DNA of 64,000 nucleotides. It comes from PALSA-612 sp963711315 (GTDB taxonomy: Bacteria > Actinomycetota > Thermoleophilia > Gaiellales > Gaiellaceae). Every line of letters starts with the position of its first letter. The first letter of the stretch is position 1. The stretch covers positions 124,001 to 188,000 of the forward strand of contig CAVQDQ010000001.1 of NCBI GenBank assembly GCA_963711315.1, written 5' to 3'. The notes beneath the pieces were generated by a model. It was not told the DNA's origin. It was given only the letters and a program-made list of their open reading frames with translations, and searched no databases. Both the position numbers and the translations under genes were made by a program. Shown one piece after another: positions 42,725-52,063 of the stretch.

Positions 42725-43684
42725 GTGGACATCAGGCCCGCGACCGAGTCGGATCTGGAGACGCTGAAAGAGCTCTGGCTCGCCTTCGCGCGCGAGCATC
42801 CGGCGCCCGACTACGAGGAAGTCGACAAGGCGGTCGAGCTGTCCGAGGTGGAGGAGTACGTGCGCGACCACATCGCCCTGCTCGCCGAGAACGGCGAAGC
42901 AACCGCGGGCTTCGTGCTGGCGCGGATGCGTGGGGCGCGGCACGGCTGGATCAGCGATCTCTACGTGAGCCCGGACTTCCGCCGGGCGGGCGCCGCCGGC
43001 CGGCTCGTGCGCGAGGCGGCCGCGGCGCTGCGCGAGCGTGGCGCGGACGTGATCGAGCTCGAGGTCCGGCCGTGGAACGACGAGGCTCGCGTGATGTACG
43101 AGCGCTGGGGCTTCCGTGAAAGCAAGTTCACGCTGGCCACGAAGGCGGAGGAGCTCGAGGCGCGCCTCTCGCAAGAGGCGCCGGCACCGTCACACGGGCT
43201 CGTTTTCGCGCAAACGGACGATGAGTCGCGCGTCGAGAAAGCCGTCAGTGCCTACCTGCCACGGCTGGGCCGCTCTAGTCGCACGGATGTCCACCCGCCG
43301 GCCAACGGCTGGATCGCGGTCGACGACGAGCTCTGCAGCAGCGACCCGGCACTCCTCCGGAGACTTGCGCAGGAGCTCTCCTATCGCACCGGAGGCGTGG
43401 TGCTGACGCTTGGGGTGGAGGAGGAAGCCGTCGTTCGCTACGTCCTGTTCGACAAAGGCTCCATCGCCGACGAGTACTCATCGCTCCCCGAGTACGACGG
43501 GCCGCTGCCACCGGGCGACGTCGTCGCCCTGAGCGCGAACCCGACCGTGGCTCACCGTCTGACCGGGGCCGACCCAGCCCGCGTGCGCGCCGTTGCGAGG
43601 ACCGCCTCCTCTGCGGCCGAGCTGCCGACTGCCGAAGAGCTGTACGCGGAGGTCGCCGCCGTCCTGGGAGTGCCGCTGCCGTGA
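42725..43684 (+). CDS. GNAT-family N-acetyltransferase with C-terminal extension
   Basis: 319 residues. The GNAT domain is the first 150: DIRPATESDLETLKELWLAF, ISDLYVSPDFRRAGAAGRLV (acetyl-CoA motif A with RRAGxxGRL) and RPWNDEARVMYERWGFRES. The C-terminal half (HGLVFAQTDDESRVEKAVSA ... EYDGPLPPGDVVALSANP) has no recognised domain. Substrate unknown. Its stop overlaps the GST start. Confidence 0.8.
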   Translation: MDIRPATESDLETLKELWLAFAREHPAPDYEEVDKAVELSEVEEYVRDHIALLAENGEATAGFVLARMRGARHGWISDLYVSPDFRRAGAAGRLVREAAAALRERGADVIELEVRPWNDEARVMYERWGFRESKFTLATKAEELEARLSQEAPAPSHGLVFAQTDDESRVEKAVSAYLPRLGRSSRTDVHPPANGWIAVDDELCSSDPALLRRLAQELSYRTGGVVLTLGVEEEAVVRYVLFDKGSIADEYSSLPEYDGPLPPGDVVALSANPTVAHRLTGADPARVRAVARTASSAAELPTAEELYAEVAAVLGVPLP

Positions 43685-44265
43685 TCACGCTCTACGACGC
43701 CGACCGCTGCCCGTACTGCGCCCGCGTGCGCATCGTCCTCGCCGAGAAGTCGGTGCCGTACGAGACCGTCGTCATCGACCTCGCCGACCGGCCGGCCTGG
43801 CTCTACGAGAAGAACCCTGCGGGGAGGGTTCCGGTGCTCGAGGAGGATGGCCTATGCATCCCCGAGTCGACGGTGATCATGGAGCTGCTCGAGGAGCGGT
43901 TCCCGGAGCCGCCGCTCTATCCGGCGGACCCGGCACAGCGGGCGCTGGCTCGGCTGGCGATCTGGCGGTTCGAGGAAGAGTTCGCACGCGACTACTACGC
44001 GGCGCGACGTGGCGATGATGGTGCTGACGAGCGCTTCGCGTCCCGGCTGGCGGCGCTGGAAGAGCGTCTCGAGCAGACGCTCTTCATCGCGGGCCCGAGC
44101 TACACGCTTGCCGACATCGCCTGGTTCCCGTGGTTGCCCCGTGCCGAGGCCTACCTCGATCTCAGCCTGGAGGGCTATCCGGCAATCGCGGCCTGGCGCG
44201 ATCGGCTGGCCGAGCGGCCGGCCGTTGCCGCGGAGGTCGACATCGTCGCGTCGCTCGCAGTGTGA
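43681..44265 (+). CDS. Glutathione S-transferase-like protein
   Basis: 194 residues. Thioredoxin-fold N-terminus ITLYDADRCPYCARVRIVLA with a CPYC motif, then NPAGRVPVLEEDGLCIPEST (cis-Pro and the Glu-Ser thiol-binding motif). All-helical C-terminus ends SYTLADIAWFPWLPRAEAYL. Actinobacteria generally lack glutathione, so it may use mycothiol or another thiol, or act as a thiol reductase. Overlaps neighbours on both sides. Confidence 0.85.
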   Translation: MITLYDADRCPYCARVRIVLAEKSVPYETVVIDLADRPAWLYEKNPAGRVPVLEEDGLCIPESTVIMELLEERFPEPPLYPADPAQRALARLAIWRFEEEFARDYYAARRGDDGADERFASRLAALEERLEQTLFIAGPSYTLADIAWFPWLPRAEAYLDLSLEGYPAIAAWRDRLAERPAVAAEVDIVASLAV

Positions 44266-45050
44266 GCGCGCTCCCCTCCGTCGTCACCGCGGACTGGGTC
44301 GCTGAGCACGCCGACGACGACGACGTACTCCTCGCAGACGTCCGCGGACCCAACGCGCACGCGCGTGGCCACCTGCCACGTTCGATCCCGCTCGTGGTCG
44401 GCGCGCCCGGGCAGTTCACCGGCGCCGACATCGTGGAGGCCTTCGCCCGCGAGGTGGGGCTGCGGCTGCGCCGTCACGGGGTGACCGGCGAGGAGCGGCT
44501 CGTGCTCTACGACGAGGGACGCTGCGTGGCCGCCGCGTCCGCGCTGCAGGCGATCGAGCTGGCCGGGCATGGGAAGGTCGCGGTGTTCGCCGGCGGTCTG
44601 GCCGCGTGGCACGGAGCTGTGGACGAAGGCGCCGTTGTCCTCGACAAGTCGCGCGTGGAGCTCGAACCGCGGCTCGAGGCGTTCCCGACGCTGGAAGAGC
44701 TGCGCGGACGCCAGGGCGATCCCACACTAGCCCTCGTCGACGTCCGTCATCCCGAGGAGTTCGCAGGCCGGGCCGGAGCGCCGTGCGATCCCCGCCAGGG
44801 TCACATTCCGGGTTCGCGCAACGTCGAGGTCTCGACGCTGTTCTCGGCGCCGGGGCTTCCCAGACCGGCCGAAGACGTGAAGGCGCTCGCCGGGCTCCCC
44901 GACGACGCCGACGTGGTCACCTACTGCCACTCGGGGTCGAGGTCTGCCCTGGCGATGATCGCGCTACGAGCCGCCGGCTATCGCGCGCGCAACTACGTGG
45001 GCTCGTGGCATGAGTGGAGCAGGCAGGAGGATTTGCCCGTAGAGCGCTAG
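44262..45050 (+). CDS. Sulfurtransferase with two rhodanese domains
   Basis: 262 residues from GTG 44262. The first rhodanese-like domain (VLLADVRGPNAHARGHLPRS) lacks a cysteine loop. The second carries the active loop YCHSGSRSALAM (Cys of CxxxxR) and ends NYVGSWHEWSRQEDLPVER, matching 3-mercaptopyruvate/thiosulfate sulfurtransferases. It transfers sulfane sulfur. Its TAG shares the palindromic CTAG (45047-45050) with the stop of the convergent DUF72 gene. Confidence 0.85.
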   Translation: MSALPSVVTADWVAEHADDDDVLLADVRGPNAHARGHLPRSIPLVVGAPGQFTGADIVEAFAREVGLRLRRHGVTGEERLVLYDEGRCVAAASALQAIELAGHGKVAVFAGGLAAWHGAVDEGAVVLDKSRVELEPRLEAFPTLEELRGRQGDPTLALVDVRHPEEFAGRAGAPCDPRQGHIPGSRNVEVSTLFSAPGLPRPAEDVKALAGLPDDADVVTYCHSGSRSALAMIALRAAGYRARNYVGSWHEWSRQEDLPVER

Positions 45051-46621
45051 GCGGTGACCGCGACGCGCGCGGCGGCCTCGACGAAGTTGCCGCAGAGCGC
45101 GCGCCCGAAATCGGCCCACTCGCCCGCTCGCCGGTCGTAATCGGCGAGGAACTCATCAGCCGTGCCGGGCACCTCGTCTGCCGCCTCCGCGAGCCAGGAT
45201 TCGAGAATCGGCCGGGTGATCTCGGGATGGAACTGCACGGCCCACACGGTGTCGCCGAGCTTGAACGCCTGCGTGCAGCACTCGCTGCGCGCGAGCACCC
45301 GGGCGCCCGTCGGCGGCGTGAGCTCGTAGTAGTGCCACTGGAACGAGGGGAAGCGAGCCGGCAGCCCTTCGAACAGTGGGTCGTCTGCGGCCTCTTCGGT
45401 GAGCTCCACGTCGACCCAACCGACCTCTGGCTCCGCCATCGCACTCACCTCCGAGTGCGCGGCCTTCGCGATCAGCTGCGCTCCCAGACAAACACCGAGC
45501 ACCGGGATGTGCAGGTCGAGCAGCCGCTGGAGAAAGAAGTTCTCCTCGCGCAGCCACGGATGCTTGTCGTCCTGGTCGGCGTGCATGGAGCCGCCGAAGA
45601 TCATCACGGCGCCGTAGTCGTCGACCGGCGCGGGCGGCGGCGTTCCCCAGGCGAGCGACCACGTGTCGATCTCGTGGCCCCGCCGCTCCGCTTCCTCCCC
45701 GAGCACTCCCGGCGGAACGTTCGAGCCATGGAGGATGGCCAGGACCTTCATCCGTCGCCCAACTGTAGCTGCCTTTGCGATTGCGGGCTCGATTCCGCCC
45801 GAGGCGGCGACCCCGGCCGAGTCGAGTAGCCGCCGCAACATCTGGGCGCCCGACGGTGCGTAGTCGTTGCGATTGTTGTTGAAGAGCGCGTACGCCTCCT
45901 CGGCCTGCTCGGCGAGCGTGGAGAGCGGTTCCACCCACTCCGCGAGCTCCTCCTCCGAGTAGCGCCAGTCGAAGCGCTCGCCTGAAGTTCGCGCGTTACG
46001 GATGTTCCAGGTCTTCCAGTTTCGGCCGTGGAAGCGCACGTAGGCGACCGGATGCGTAGCGGCAGCGATGGACGGGATGACGTTGGAGGCGCGCGTTCGC
46101 GGTGCGTCGACCGAGACGTACGCGAGCCCGTTCCGCTCCAGAAAAGCAAGCGTGTCCGCCTGCTCGTCGGGCTCCATCCAGGAGCGATGGCGGAACTCGA
46201 CGAGTGGGACGAGGGGATCGAGCAGGTCGCGGGCGGCGACGAGCTCGTCGAGCGCCTGCCGCGACTTCTTGACCCGCGGGTGGTACTGGAGCAGGACGCC
46301 GCGCATCTTCCCGGAGCGCTCGAGCGGCGCGAGCGCGTCGCGGAACTCGCGGAACGCCTTGTCCCGCTCGGCCTCGCGGTGTCCGGTCATCTCACCGGAG
46401 GCCTTGACGTGGAAGGTGAAGTCGGGCGGGGTGCGCTCGGCCCACTTCTGGGCCGTCTCCGGCGACGGCAGCGCATAGAACGGCGAGTCGACCTCGACCA
46501 CGTCGAAGTGGTCGGCGTAGTAGCGAAGCCGGTCGGCGGCGCTCGACACACCGCGCGGGTACCAGTGCTTGACCATGCCCTCGTCCGCCCACGAGCACAC
46601 CCCGATACGCACGGCCGCCAT
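45047..46621 (-). CDS. DUF72 domain fused to class I glutamine amidotransferase-like domain
   Basis: 524 residues. Residues 1-285 are DUF72 (RIGVCSWADEGMVKHWYP; FHVKASGEMTGHREAERDKA; PVAYVRFHGRNWKTW; YALFNNNRNDYAP). Residues 290-524 are a class I amidotransferase-like domain: Cys nucleophile LGVCLGAQLIAKAA, and His-Glu in AVQFHPEIT. The join reads AATVGRR then MKVLAILHG, which looks like an ordinary amidotransferase start; a TACAGT box lies 10 nt upstream of that ATG. So either a true fusion or a missing frame break. Confidence 0.75.
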   Translation of the reverse strand: MAAVRIGVCSWADEGMVKHWYPRGVSSAADRLRYYADHFDVVEVDSPFYALPSPETAQKWAERTPPDFTFHVKASGEMTGHREAERDKAFREFRDALAPLERSGKMRGVLLQYHPRVKKSRQALDELVAARDLLDPLVPLVEFRHRSWMEPDEQADTLAFLERNGLAYVSVDAPRTRASNVIPSIAAATHPVAYVRFHGRNWKTWNIRNARTSGERFDWRYSEEELAEWVEPLSTLAEQAEEAYALFNNNRNDYAPSGAQMLRRLLDSAGVAASGGIEPAIAKAATVGRRMKVLAILHGSNVPPGVLGEEAERRGHEIDTWSLAWGTPPPAPVDDYGAVMIFGGSMHADQDDKHPWLREENFFLQRLLDLHIPVLGVCLGAQLIAKAAHSEVSAMAEPEVGWVDVELTEEAADDPLFEGLPARFPSFQWHYYELTPPTGARVLARSECCTQAFKLGDTVWAVQFHPEITRPILESWLAEAADEVPGTADEFLADYDRRAGEWADFGRALCGNFVEAAARVAVTA

Positions 46622-46627
46622 GGTCTG

Positions 46628-46633
46628 AGAATA
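46628..46633 (-). promoter_or_regulatory. -10 box (TATTCT) of DUF72-amidotransferase gene, leaderless
   Basis: On the minus strand TATTCT ends 6 nt before the ATG at 46621, right after the hairpin of the gene upstream. Confidence 0.5.
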
Positions 46634-46636
46634 GAA

Positions 46637-46659
46637 GAGCGGGGCTCGTGGCCCCGCTC
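46637..46659 (-). terminator. Hairpin terminator of the secreted-protein gene
   Basis: GAGCGGGGC / GCCCCGCTC with a 5-nt loop, followed on the minus strand by TTCTATTCT. It lies 26 nt after the stop at 46685. Confidence 0.7.
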
Positions 46660-46684
46660 TCGAACTGCGTGTTGCTCAGGCCGG

Positions 46685-47786
46685 TTACTTCCTGAAGGTG
46701 ACCCTGAGGATGTTGCTGAGGACGGCGAAGCCGCCCACCGTTGACGTCACGCACTTCGGCAGGCCGAGGTTCGTCGGCACCGCCGCACAGAGCTGCGGCT
46801 GTACGACCGCCGGGATGGCGAGACGCACCTGGTAGTACGTCGTCCTCACCATCCTCTTGATGGCGGTGAAGGCGCCACTGGCCTTCGTCGCGTTGGTGGA
46901 GCCGGCACGCTTGAGGCCGGTCTTCTTCGTCCCTGCGTAGAGCGGGATCTTCACGCCGGCTACGAACTGCCCGGCGATGGAGATCCGGCCGGCCAGCGCG
47001 GCCGACTTCTTCGCCTTCGAGTACGTCCCCGTCAGTGTGGCCAGGATTGGCAGCGCCGTCGCCGAGATGGCCGAGACCGTGCCGACGGCGTTGGCGGTGC
47101 CCAGGCCCGGGTTGTACGGCGTCCAGATGGAAGACCAGAGATACAGGCCCGCCGTACTCGGGTTCGTGAAGACGCCACGGTTGAACGTGAGCACGGAGTC
47201 GACGAGCTTGATGCCGAGCGGCGAGCGTCCGGGCGTGCCGGCCGGAATGTCGTCCGGGGGCAGGCAGATCGTGATCTTCGACGTTCCGAGAGCCTGCTCT
47301 GCGCCGGCGGTCAGGTCGAAGAACGCCGCCAGCTCGAGCGCGTTGCCCGCGGCGGTGAGCTTGAAGACCCAGTACGCGGTGTGGGTCGTCGTACCGGTGC
47401 ACTGGAGTGCCAGCTGAGCCAGCGGTACAGGCGACGCCGCTGATGAGCGCGGTGCCTGTCGGCGCGCGTACCTCGATGTCGCCGGGCACCGGGACGATGG
47501 CACCGCCGAGGTCACCGGCCCTCACCATGGCTTCCGCCTTGCCGATGACCGAGCCCGGAGTCCCGCCGTTGACGGCGAACCGGACCGGCGAGTAGATGAC
47601 CAGACGGGCGGTCGTGTCGTCCGTCGGCCCCACGGCCGTGTGGATCTTGACCTGGCCGGAGGCGTTGAGGCCGTTCGGCACCGACACGTCCAGTCGCGGC
47701 GTGAAGGCGGCGAGCGCCGGCGCCGAGAGCGCCAGGGCCAGCGTCGTCGCGCCGCCGATGATGGCAAGTCGCGTGAGTGTTCTCAT
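46685..47786 (-). CDS. Secreted beta-rich protein of unknown function (frameshift near 47420)
   Basis: About 366 residues. A signal peptide (TRLAIIGGATTLALALSAPALA) leads to a Ser/Thr/Ala-rich beta region: AFTPRLDVSVPNGLNASGQV ... GVACTAGSAG, then, after a one-base shift, AQLALQCTGTTTHTAYWVFK ... SILWSSI-type segments ... VGGFAVLSNILRVTFRK. Paired Cys suggest disulfides. No domain recognised; style resembles cell-surface or matrix proteins. It has its own terminator. Confidence 0.65.
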
Positions 47787-47847
47787 TTCCCTCCCTCGCT
47801 TGGTAGCGCCCAGAAACTAGCGCGTGAAGGGCTTCCGCGCTTTCCCT

Positions 47848-47889
47848 CCGTCGAAAGTCCAAGGCGTAAGCCAACTGGACTTTCGACGG
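47848..47889 (-). terminator. 14-bp hairpin terminator after Liv-type binding protein gene
   Basis: CCGTCGAAAGTCCA / TGGACTTTCGACGG is perfect over 14 bp with a 14-nt loop. On the minus strand it starts 5 nt past the stop at 47894. No T-run, but the stem is strong. Confidence 0.7.
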
Positions 47890-47893
47890 CTTG

Positions 47894-49093
47894 TCAGCGC
47901 GTGGAGACGAGCGGTCCGATCGTCTGCCAGACGCCCTTCGTGTAGCGGTACAGCTGCACCTGGTCGAGCGGGTACCGGTCTCCAGGTCCCGTCTTGACGG
48001 CGATGCCGGGCAGGAGGAAGGGGTTCGTCGCCGACTTGAGATGCGTGGCGGCGTCGAGCAGCTTCTTCCGCGTCGGGTCTCGCCCGGCCTTCTTCAGCGC
48101 CTCCACCATCGTGTGGGCGGCCGCCATCCCGTACATGTTGGCCACGGCGTTCGGGTCGCCGCCCTTGTTGAAGCGCTTCATGATCGAGAGGTAGAGCTTC
48201 ACCCCCGCGTCCTTGCCCCACTTGGCCTTGTTGGTCGAGTCCTTGAGGAAGGCGACCGAGGTCGCGCCCTCGGTGGTGCGGTTGTTCGTGTTGAGCCGTG
48301 CCACCTCCATCACGAACGGGTCGATCGACACCGCGGCAACCGTCACCTTCGGCCGCCAGCCGAGCTTGTCGGCGGCGATGAAGGACTGGATCGTCTGCTT
48401 GGGCAGCGCGAACAGCATGAGCGTGTTCGCCTTCGACGCGCGCAAGGCGGCGATCTGCGACGAGACGTCGGCCTCCGTCACGGCATAGCCCTGCGTGGCG
48501 ACGACCTTGCCCTTGCCGCGCAGGCCGTTGCGCAGGCCTCTGAGCAGGTCCTGGCCGAAGTCGGAGTCCTCGTAGAGGACGGCGATCGTCGCGCCGGGGC
48601 GCGTCTTGGCGATGTGCCGCCCGTAGAACCTCCCCTCGGCGAAGAAGCTCGGGAGATAGCCCATCGTCCACGGGTACTTCGCCGAGTCGCTGACGAGCGT
48701 GGACGCGCCGCTGCCCACGAACAGCTGCGGAATGCCCAGCTGGTTGAGGTAGGGCCGCGTGGCGAGCGTGTGCTCGGTGCCGACGACGTTGAAGATCGCG
48801 AACACGCGCTCCTGCTCGACGAGCCGTCTCGTCTGCTGGATCGTCTGCGCGGGATCGTAGGCGTCGTCGAGATACAGGTAGCGGATGTCGCGGCCGAACA
48901 CGCCGCCATTGGCGTTCACGTAGTCGAAGTACGCCTTCGCTCCCTGGGCGACCACGGCGTAGGCGGACTCGGGCCCCGAGATCGGCGCCGTGCCGCCGAT
49001 CACGATCTCGTCCGAGGAAACGCCCGGGTCGGCGGCTAAGGCGCCGGGTACGGCGACGACGGCCACGGCGAGCAGCGCGAGCGCGAGCCTCAT
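47894..49093 (-). CDS. ABC transporter substrate-binding protein, branched-chain amino acid (LivJ) type
   Basis: 399 residues. Signal peptide (RLALALLAVAVVAVPGALAA), then type I periplasmic fold: DEIVIGGTAPISGPESAYAV, AYFDYVNANGGVFGRDIRYL, DDAYDPAQTIQQTRRLVEQE, GATIAVLYEDSDFGQDLLRG. It binds amino acids, amides or aromatics; no permease or ATPase is in the window. Coupled (ATGA) to the S15-type hydrolase upstream. Confidence 0.85.
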   Translation of the reverse strand: MRLALALLAVAVVAVPGALAADPGVSSDEIVIGGTAPISGPESAYAVVAQGAKAYFDYVNANGGVFGRDIRYLYLDDAYDPAQTIQQTRRLVEQERVFAIFNVVGTEHTLATRPYLNQLGIPQLFVGSGASTLVSDSAKYPWTMGYLPSFFAEGRFYGRHIAKTRPGATIAVLYEDSDFGQDLLRGLRNGLRGKGKVVATQGYAVTEADVSSQIAALRASKANTLMLFALPKQTIQSFIAADKLGWRPKVTVAAVSIDPFVMEVARLNTNNRTTEGATSVAFLKDSTNKAKWGKDAGVKLYLSIMKRFNKGGDPNAVANMYGMAAAHTMVEALKKAGRDPTRKKLLDAATHLKSATNPFLLPGIAVKTGPGDRYPLDQVQLYRYTKGVWQTIGPLVSTR

Positions 49094-50487
49094 CCCGAGA
49101 TCGCCTTCGTGAGCAGGGGGATGCTCAGCGTGATGGGGCCGAGCGCGACACGTGCTCCGGCCACCATGGGCAGGTCGAGGTAGAGGAGGTTGGCGGGATT
49201 CTGCGCGGACGAGGAGGACGCGACCGTCACGGAGAAACGCGAGCCCTTGGGCACGAACGTTGCCTGGTCGAGCATGCGGATGGTGTACGTCCTCTTGCCC
49301 GGCGTCGTGGGCAGGCCGCCTGAGGAGACCACGATCTCCTTGCCGGCCTTCGTCCGCGCGGCCAGCACCGCCACGAGGCGTGCCCAGCCTCCCGCGGCCG
49401 TCGCCGTCACCTTCACCGCCGGCCGGCCGAAGACCTCGAGTGCCGACGTCGTCGGCTTCGCGATGCGTACGAGCTTCGTCGCCTGCACGATCGTCTTCTG
49501 TCCTGGGAGGGCGAGCTTCACCGTCTTCGTGGCAGGCAGCTTGCTGTAGCCGACAGCGTCTGCCGTCCCCTCGCGCGCCACGCGCACGGGTGGCCCGGTG
49601 TCCACCGGAAGGCCGCGGAGATAGCGGTCGAACCACGTCTTGCCGGCGGCCATCATCGGCGCGGTGTCGGCGGCGGGAAACGTCGACGGCGCGTGTCCGT
49701 GGTTGCCGATCCAGAGCGCCTTCGGCCCGGCGAGGGTCGAGTACGCACGCGTTGCCTGGTCGATGCCGAAGGCGAAGTCGCGGCGGCCTTGCATCATGAA
49801 CACCGGCGTCGTGACCCTCGGGAGGTGCGGGAGCGCCGACCGCTCGTCAGACAGCAATCGAAGCGCGGGCAGGTTGGACGACGTGAGCGCCCACGCCCGG
49901 AAGGTCTCGAGCTCCGGTGCGAGCACGCCCGGTGGGATTTCGGAGAGGAAGCCTGTGACGGCGCCCGACTTCGAGAGATTCTGTGGAACGAGGGCGGAGT
50001 AGAGATCTGTCCACGTCTCGCACGGCTCGGCTGCCGCGAACGGCACACCGCCTACGAGCGCGTTCCAGACCGCGCCGCCTCCGTACGAGATGCCCCAGGC
50101 GCCGATGCGGTTGTCGGCGACGTCGGGGCGGGCAGCAAGCCATGGGAACGCGTCTCGCGACGTCCGCGATCTCGCGCGGCCCGTCGATCGTGACCAGCCC
50201 GCCGGTGCCGCCGTGTCCCCGGGCGTCGTACGTGAGCACCGCGTATTGCTCGCCGGGCAGGAAGACTGCTCGGCGAGCGCGTTCATTCCCTGCCGGCTGC
50301 CACCGAGCCCGTGGAGCATCATGATCGCCGGCCAGCCTCCGGCGGGCGCCGTGCGCCGTCCGGGAACGTAGAGCGTTGCCGCCAGCGGCAGCCCGTCGCT
50401 CGCCGGAATGGTCACGTCCTGCTTCGTCCAGGCGGCGGCGATGCCGGGCCAGGAGAGCGCCGCGACAACGACCAGGAGGGGAAGCAT
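49090..50487 (-). CDS. Secreted S15/CocE-like alpha/beta-hydrolase (paired frameshifts)
   Basis: About 465 residues. Signal peptide (LPLLVVVAALSWPGIAAA). Peptidase S15-type domain: VTIPASDGLPLAATLYVPGR, MLHGLGGSRQGM, nucleophile GAWGISYGGG (Ser), then a jelly-roll C-terminus (SRFSVTVASSSSAQNPANLL). Between about 50165 and 50265 the correct reading (AVLTYDARGHGGTGGLVTID) is in another frame, so two compensating indels bracket it. It probably hydrolyses a peptide or ester outside the cell. Confidence 0.75.
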   Translation of the reverse strand: MLPLLVVVAALSWPGIAAAWTKQDVTIPASDGLPLAATLYVPGRRTAPAGGWPAIMMLHGLGGSRQGMNALAEQSSCPASNTRCSRTTPGDTAAPAGWSRSTGRARSRTSRDAFPWLAARPDVADNRIGAWGISYGGGAVWNALVGGVPFAAAEPCETWTDLYSALVPQNLSKSGAVTGFLSEIPPGVLAPELETFRAWALTSSNLPALRLLSDERSALPHLPRVTTPVFMMQGRRDFAFGIDQATRAYSTLAGPKALWIGNHGHAPSTFPAADTAPMMAAGKTWFDRYLRGLPVDTGPPVRVAREGTADAVGYSKLPATKTVKLALPGQKTIVQATKLVRIAKPTTSALEVFGRPAVKVTATAAGGWARLVAVLAARTKAGKEIVVSSGGLPTTPGKRTYTIRMLDQATFVPKGSRFSVTVASSSSAQNPANLLYLDLPMVAGARVALGPITLSIPLLTKAISG

Positions 50488-50523
50488 GCGGCGCACGGCG
50501 CGGGAAGGGTAGCGCCCCGCTCG

Positions 50524-50529
50524 TACAAT
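50524..50529 (+). promoter_or_regulatory. -10 box (TACAAT) of murI, leaderless
   Basis: TACAAT ends 6 nt before the ATG at 50536. A near-consensus box. Confidence 0.6.
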
Positions 50530-50535
50530 CGCCTG

Positions 50536-51356
50536 ATGGACGAGCGGCCCATCGGCGTGTTCGACTCGGGAATGGGCGGCCTGACCGTCCTCCACGAGTG
50601 CCTCGTCACGCTGCCCCACGAGGACTTCGTCTACGTCGGCGACGGAGCGCGCCTGCCGTACGGGCCGCGCCCAGCCGAGGAAATCCGACGTTTTGCCCGC
50701 GAGATCGCCGGCTATCTCGAAGGCCAGGGAGTGAAGCTCATCGTCGCCGCGTGCAACTCCGCGACCTCTGCGGCTTGCCCGAGCTCCAGGAGCAGCTCTC
50801 GGTGCCGATCGTGGGTGTGATCAATCCCGAGGCTCACGCGGCCGTACAGGCCACGCGCAACCGCCGGATCGGGTTGCTCGCCACCGAGGCCACTGTCGCC
50901 AGCGGCCGCTACGAGGAGCTCGTGAGGACGCTGGACGCCGGCGCGACCGTGTCGGCCGTAGCGTGCCCTGAGCTCGTTCCTCTCATCGAGAGCGACGACC
51001 CGTTCGGCGAGCAGACAGTCGCGGCGGTGCGGTCGTACGCCGCGCCGCTCAAGGGCGCAGACGTCGACACCGTCATTCTCGGCTGCACGCACTACCCGCT
51101 GATCCGGCCAATCTTCCAGCGCGTCTTCGGGCGCGGCGTCACGCTCGTCTTCTCGGCCGAGGAAACGGCGCGGGAGGTGGCGGAGACCCTGGCCCGGAAG
51201 GGCGTCGAGGCACGCGCTAACCGCGAAGGTGCCTACCGCTTCCTCACCACCGGCGACACGGAGCTCTTCCGCACGATGGGCGCCCGCTTCCTCCAGCTGC
51301 CGATCGGTGCCGTCGAGCACGTGGACGTCGCCGATCTCGAGCGGGTCGCCGCATGA
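50536..51356 (+). CDS. murI: Glutamate racemase (frameshift near 50774)
   Basis: About 273 residues. PIGVFDSGMGGLTVLHECLV, DGARLPYGPRPAEEIRRFA, first catalytic Cys in AACNSATSAA and second in LGCTHYPLIRP. It makes D-glutamate for peptidoglycan. One base is missing near 50774, between CNSATSAA and LPELQEQLSVP; since the gene should be essential this is a sequence error. Its stop overlaps rph (ATGA). Confidence 0.9.
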
Positions 51357-52063
51357 GAAACGACGGTCGTACCGCCGACCGGCTACGGCCGTTCGAGATC
51401 GTCCCGGACTATCTCGAGCAGCCCCACGGCTGCGCGCTCGTCGTCCAGGGCAAGACAAAAGTGCTCTGCACGGCCTCCGTGGAGGAGCGTGTCCCTCGCT
51501 GGCTGATGGGCCAGGGCAAGGGCTGGATGACGGCCGAGTACTCCCTGCTGCCGGCGTCGACCGGCGAGCGCACGGCGCGCGAGGCGCGTGCCGGCCGCCA
51601 GCAGGGGCGCACCGTGGAGATCCAGCGGCTGATCGGGCGTGCGGTCCGCGCCGTGGCCGACTTCGAGGCGCTGGGGGAGCGGACGCTCTGGCTCGACTGC
51701 GACGTCCTCCAGGCGGACGGTGGTACGCGTTGCGCCGCGATCAGCGGCGTGTGGGTGGCCGCTCACCGCGCGCTCGACCGGTTCGGCCTGTCGAAGGCGC
51801 TGCCCGGCGAAGTGGCGGCGGTGTCGGTGGGCATCGTCGGCGGCGAGCCGCTGCTCGATCTCGACTACTCCGAGGATTCCCAGGCCGATGTCGACCTCAA
51901 CGTCGTCATGACGGGCGACGGATCCTATGTCGACGTCCAGGCGACGGCCGAGCGCGTGCCGTTCTCGCGAGACGAGCTGGACGAGCTGCTCGCGCTTGCC
52001 ACGGCCGGGATCTCGCGGATCCGCGCGGAGCAGGACCGCGCGGTCCAGACCGACCGTGCCTGA
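51353..52063 (+). CDS. rph: Ribonuclease PH
   Basis: 236 residues. RNDGRTADRLRPFEIVPDYL, CTASVEERVPRWLMGQGKGW (phosphate-binding), MTAEYSLLPAST, GRTVEIQRLIGRAVRAV and DCDVLQADGGTRCAAISG are RNase PH signatures. It trims 3' ends of tRNA precursors using phosphate. Between murI and mgtC, overlapping both. Confidence 0.95.
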   Translation: MRNDGRTADRLRPFEIVPDYLEQPHGCALVVQGKTKVLCTASVEERVPRWLMGQGKGWMTAEYSLLPASTGERTAREARAGRQQGRTVEIQRLIGRAVRAVADFEALGERTLWLDCDVLQADGGTRCAAISGVWVAAHRALDRFGLSKALPGEVAAVSVGIVGGEPLLDLDYSEDSQADVDLNVVMTGDGSYVDVQATAERVPFSRDELDELLALATAGISRIRAEQDRAVQTDRA

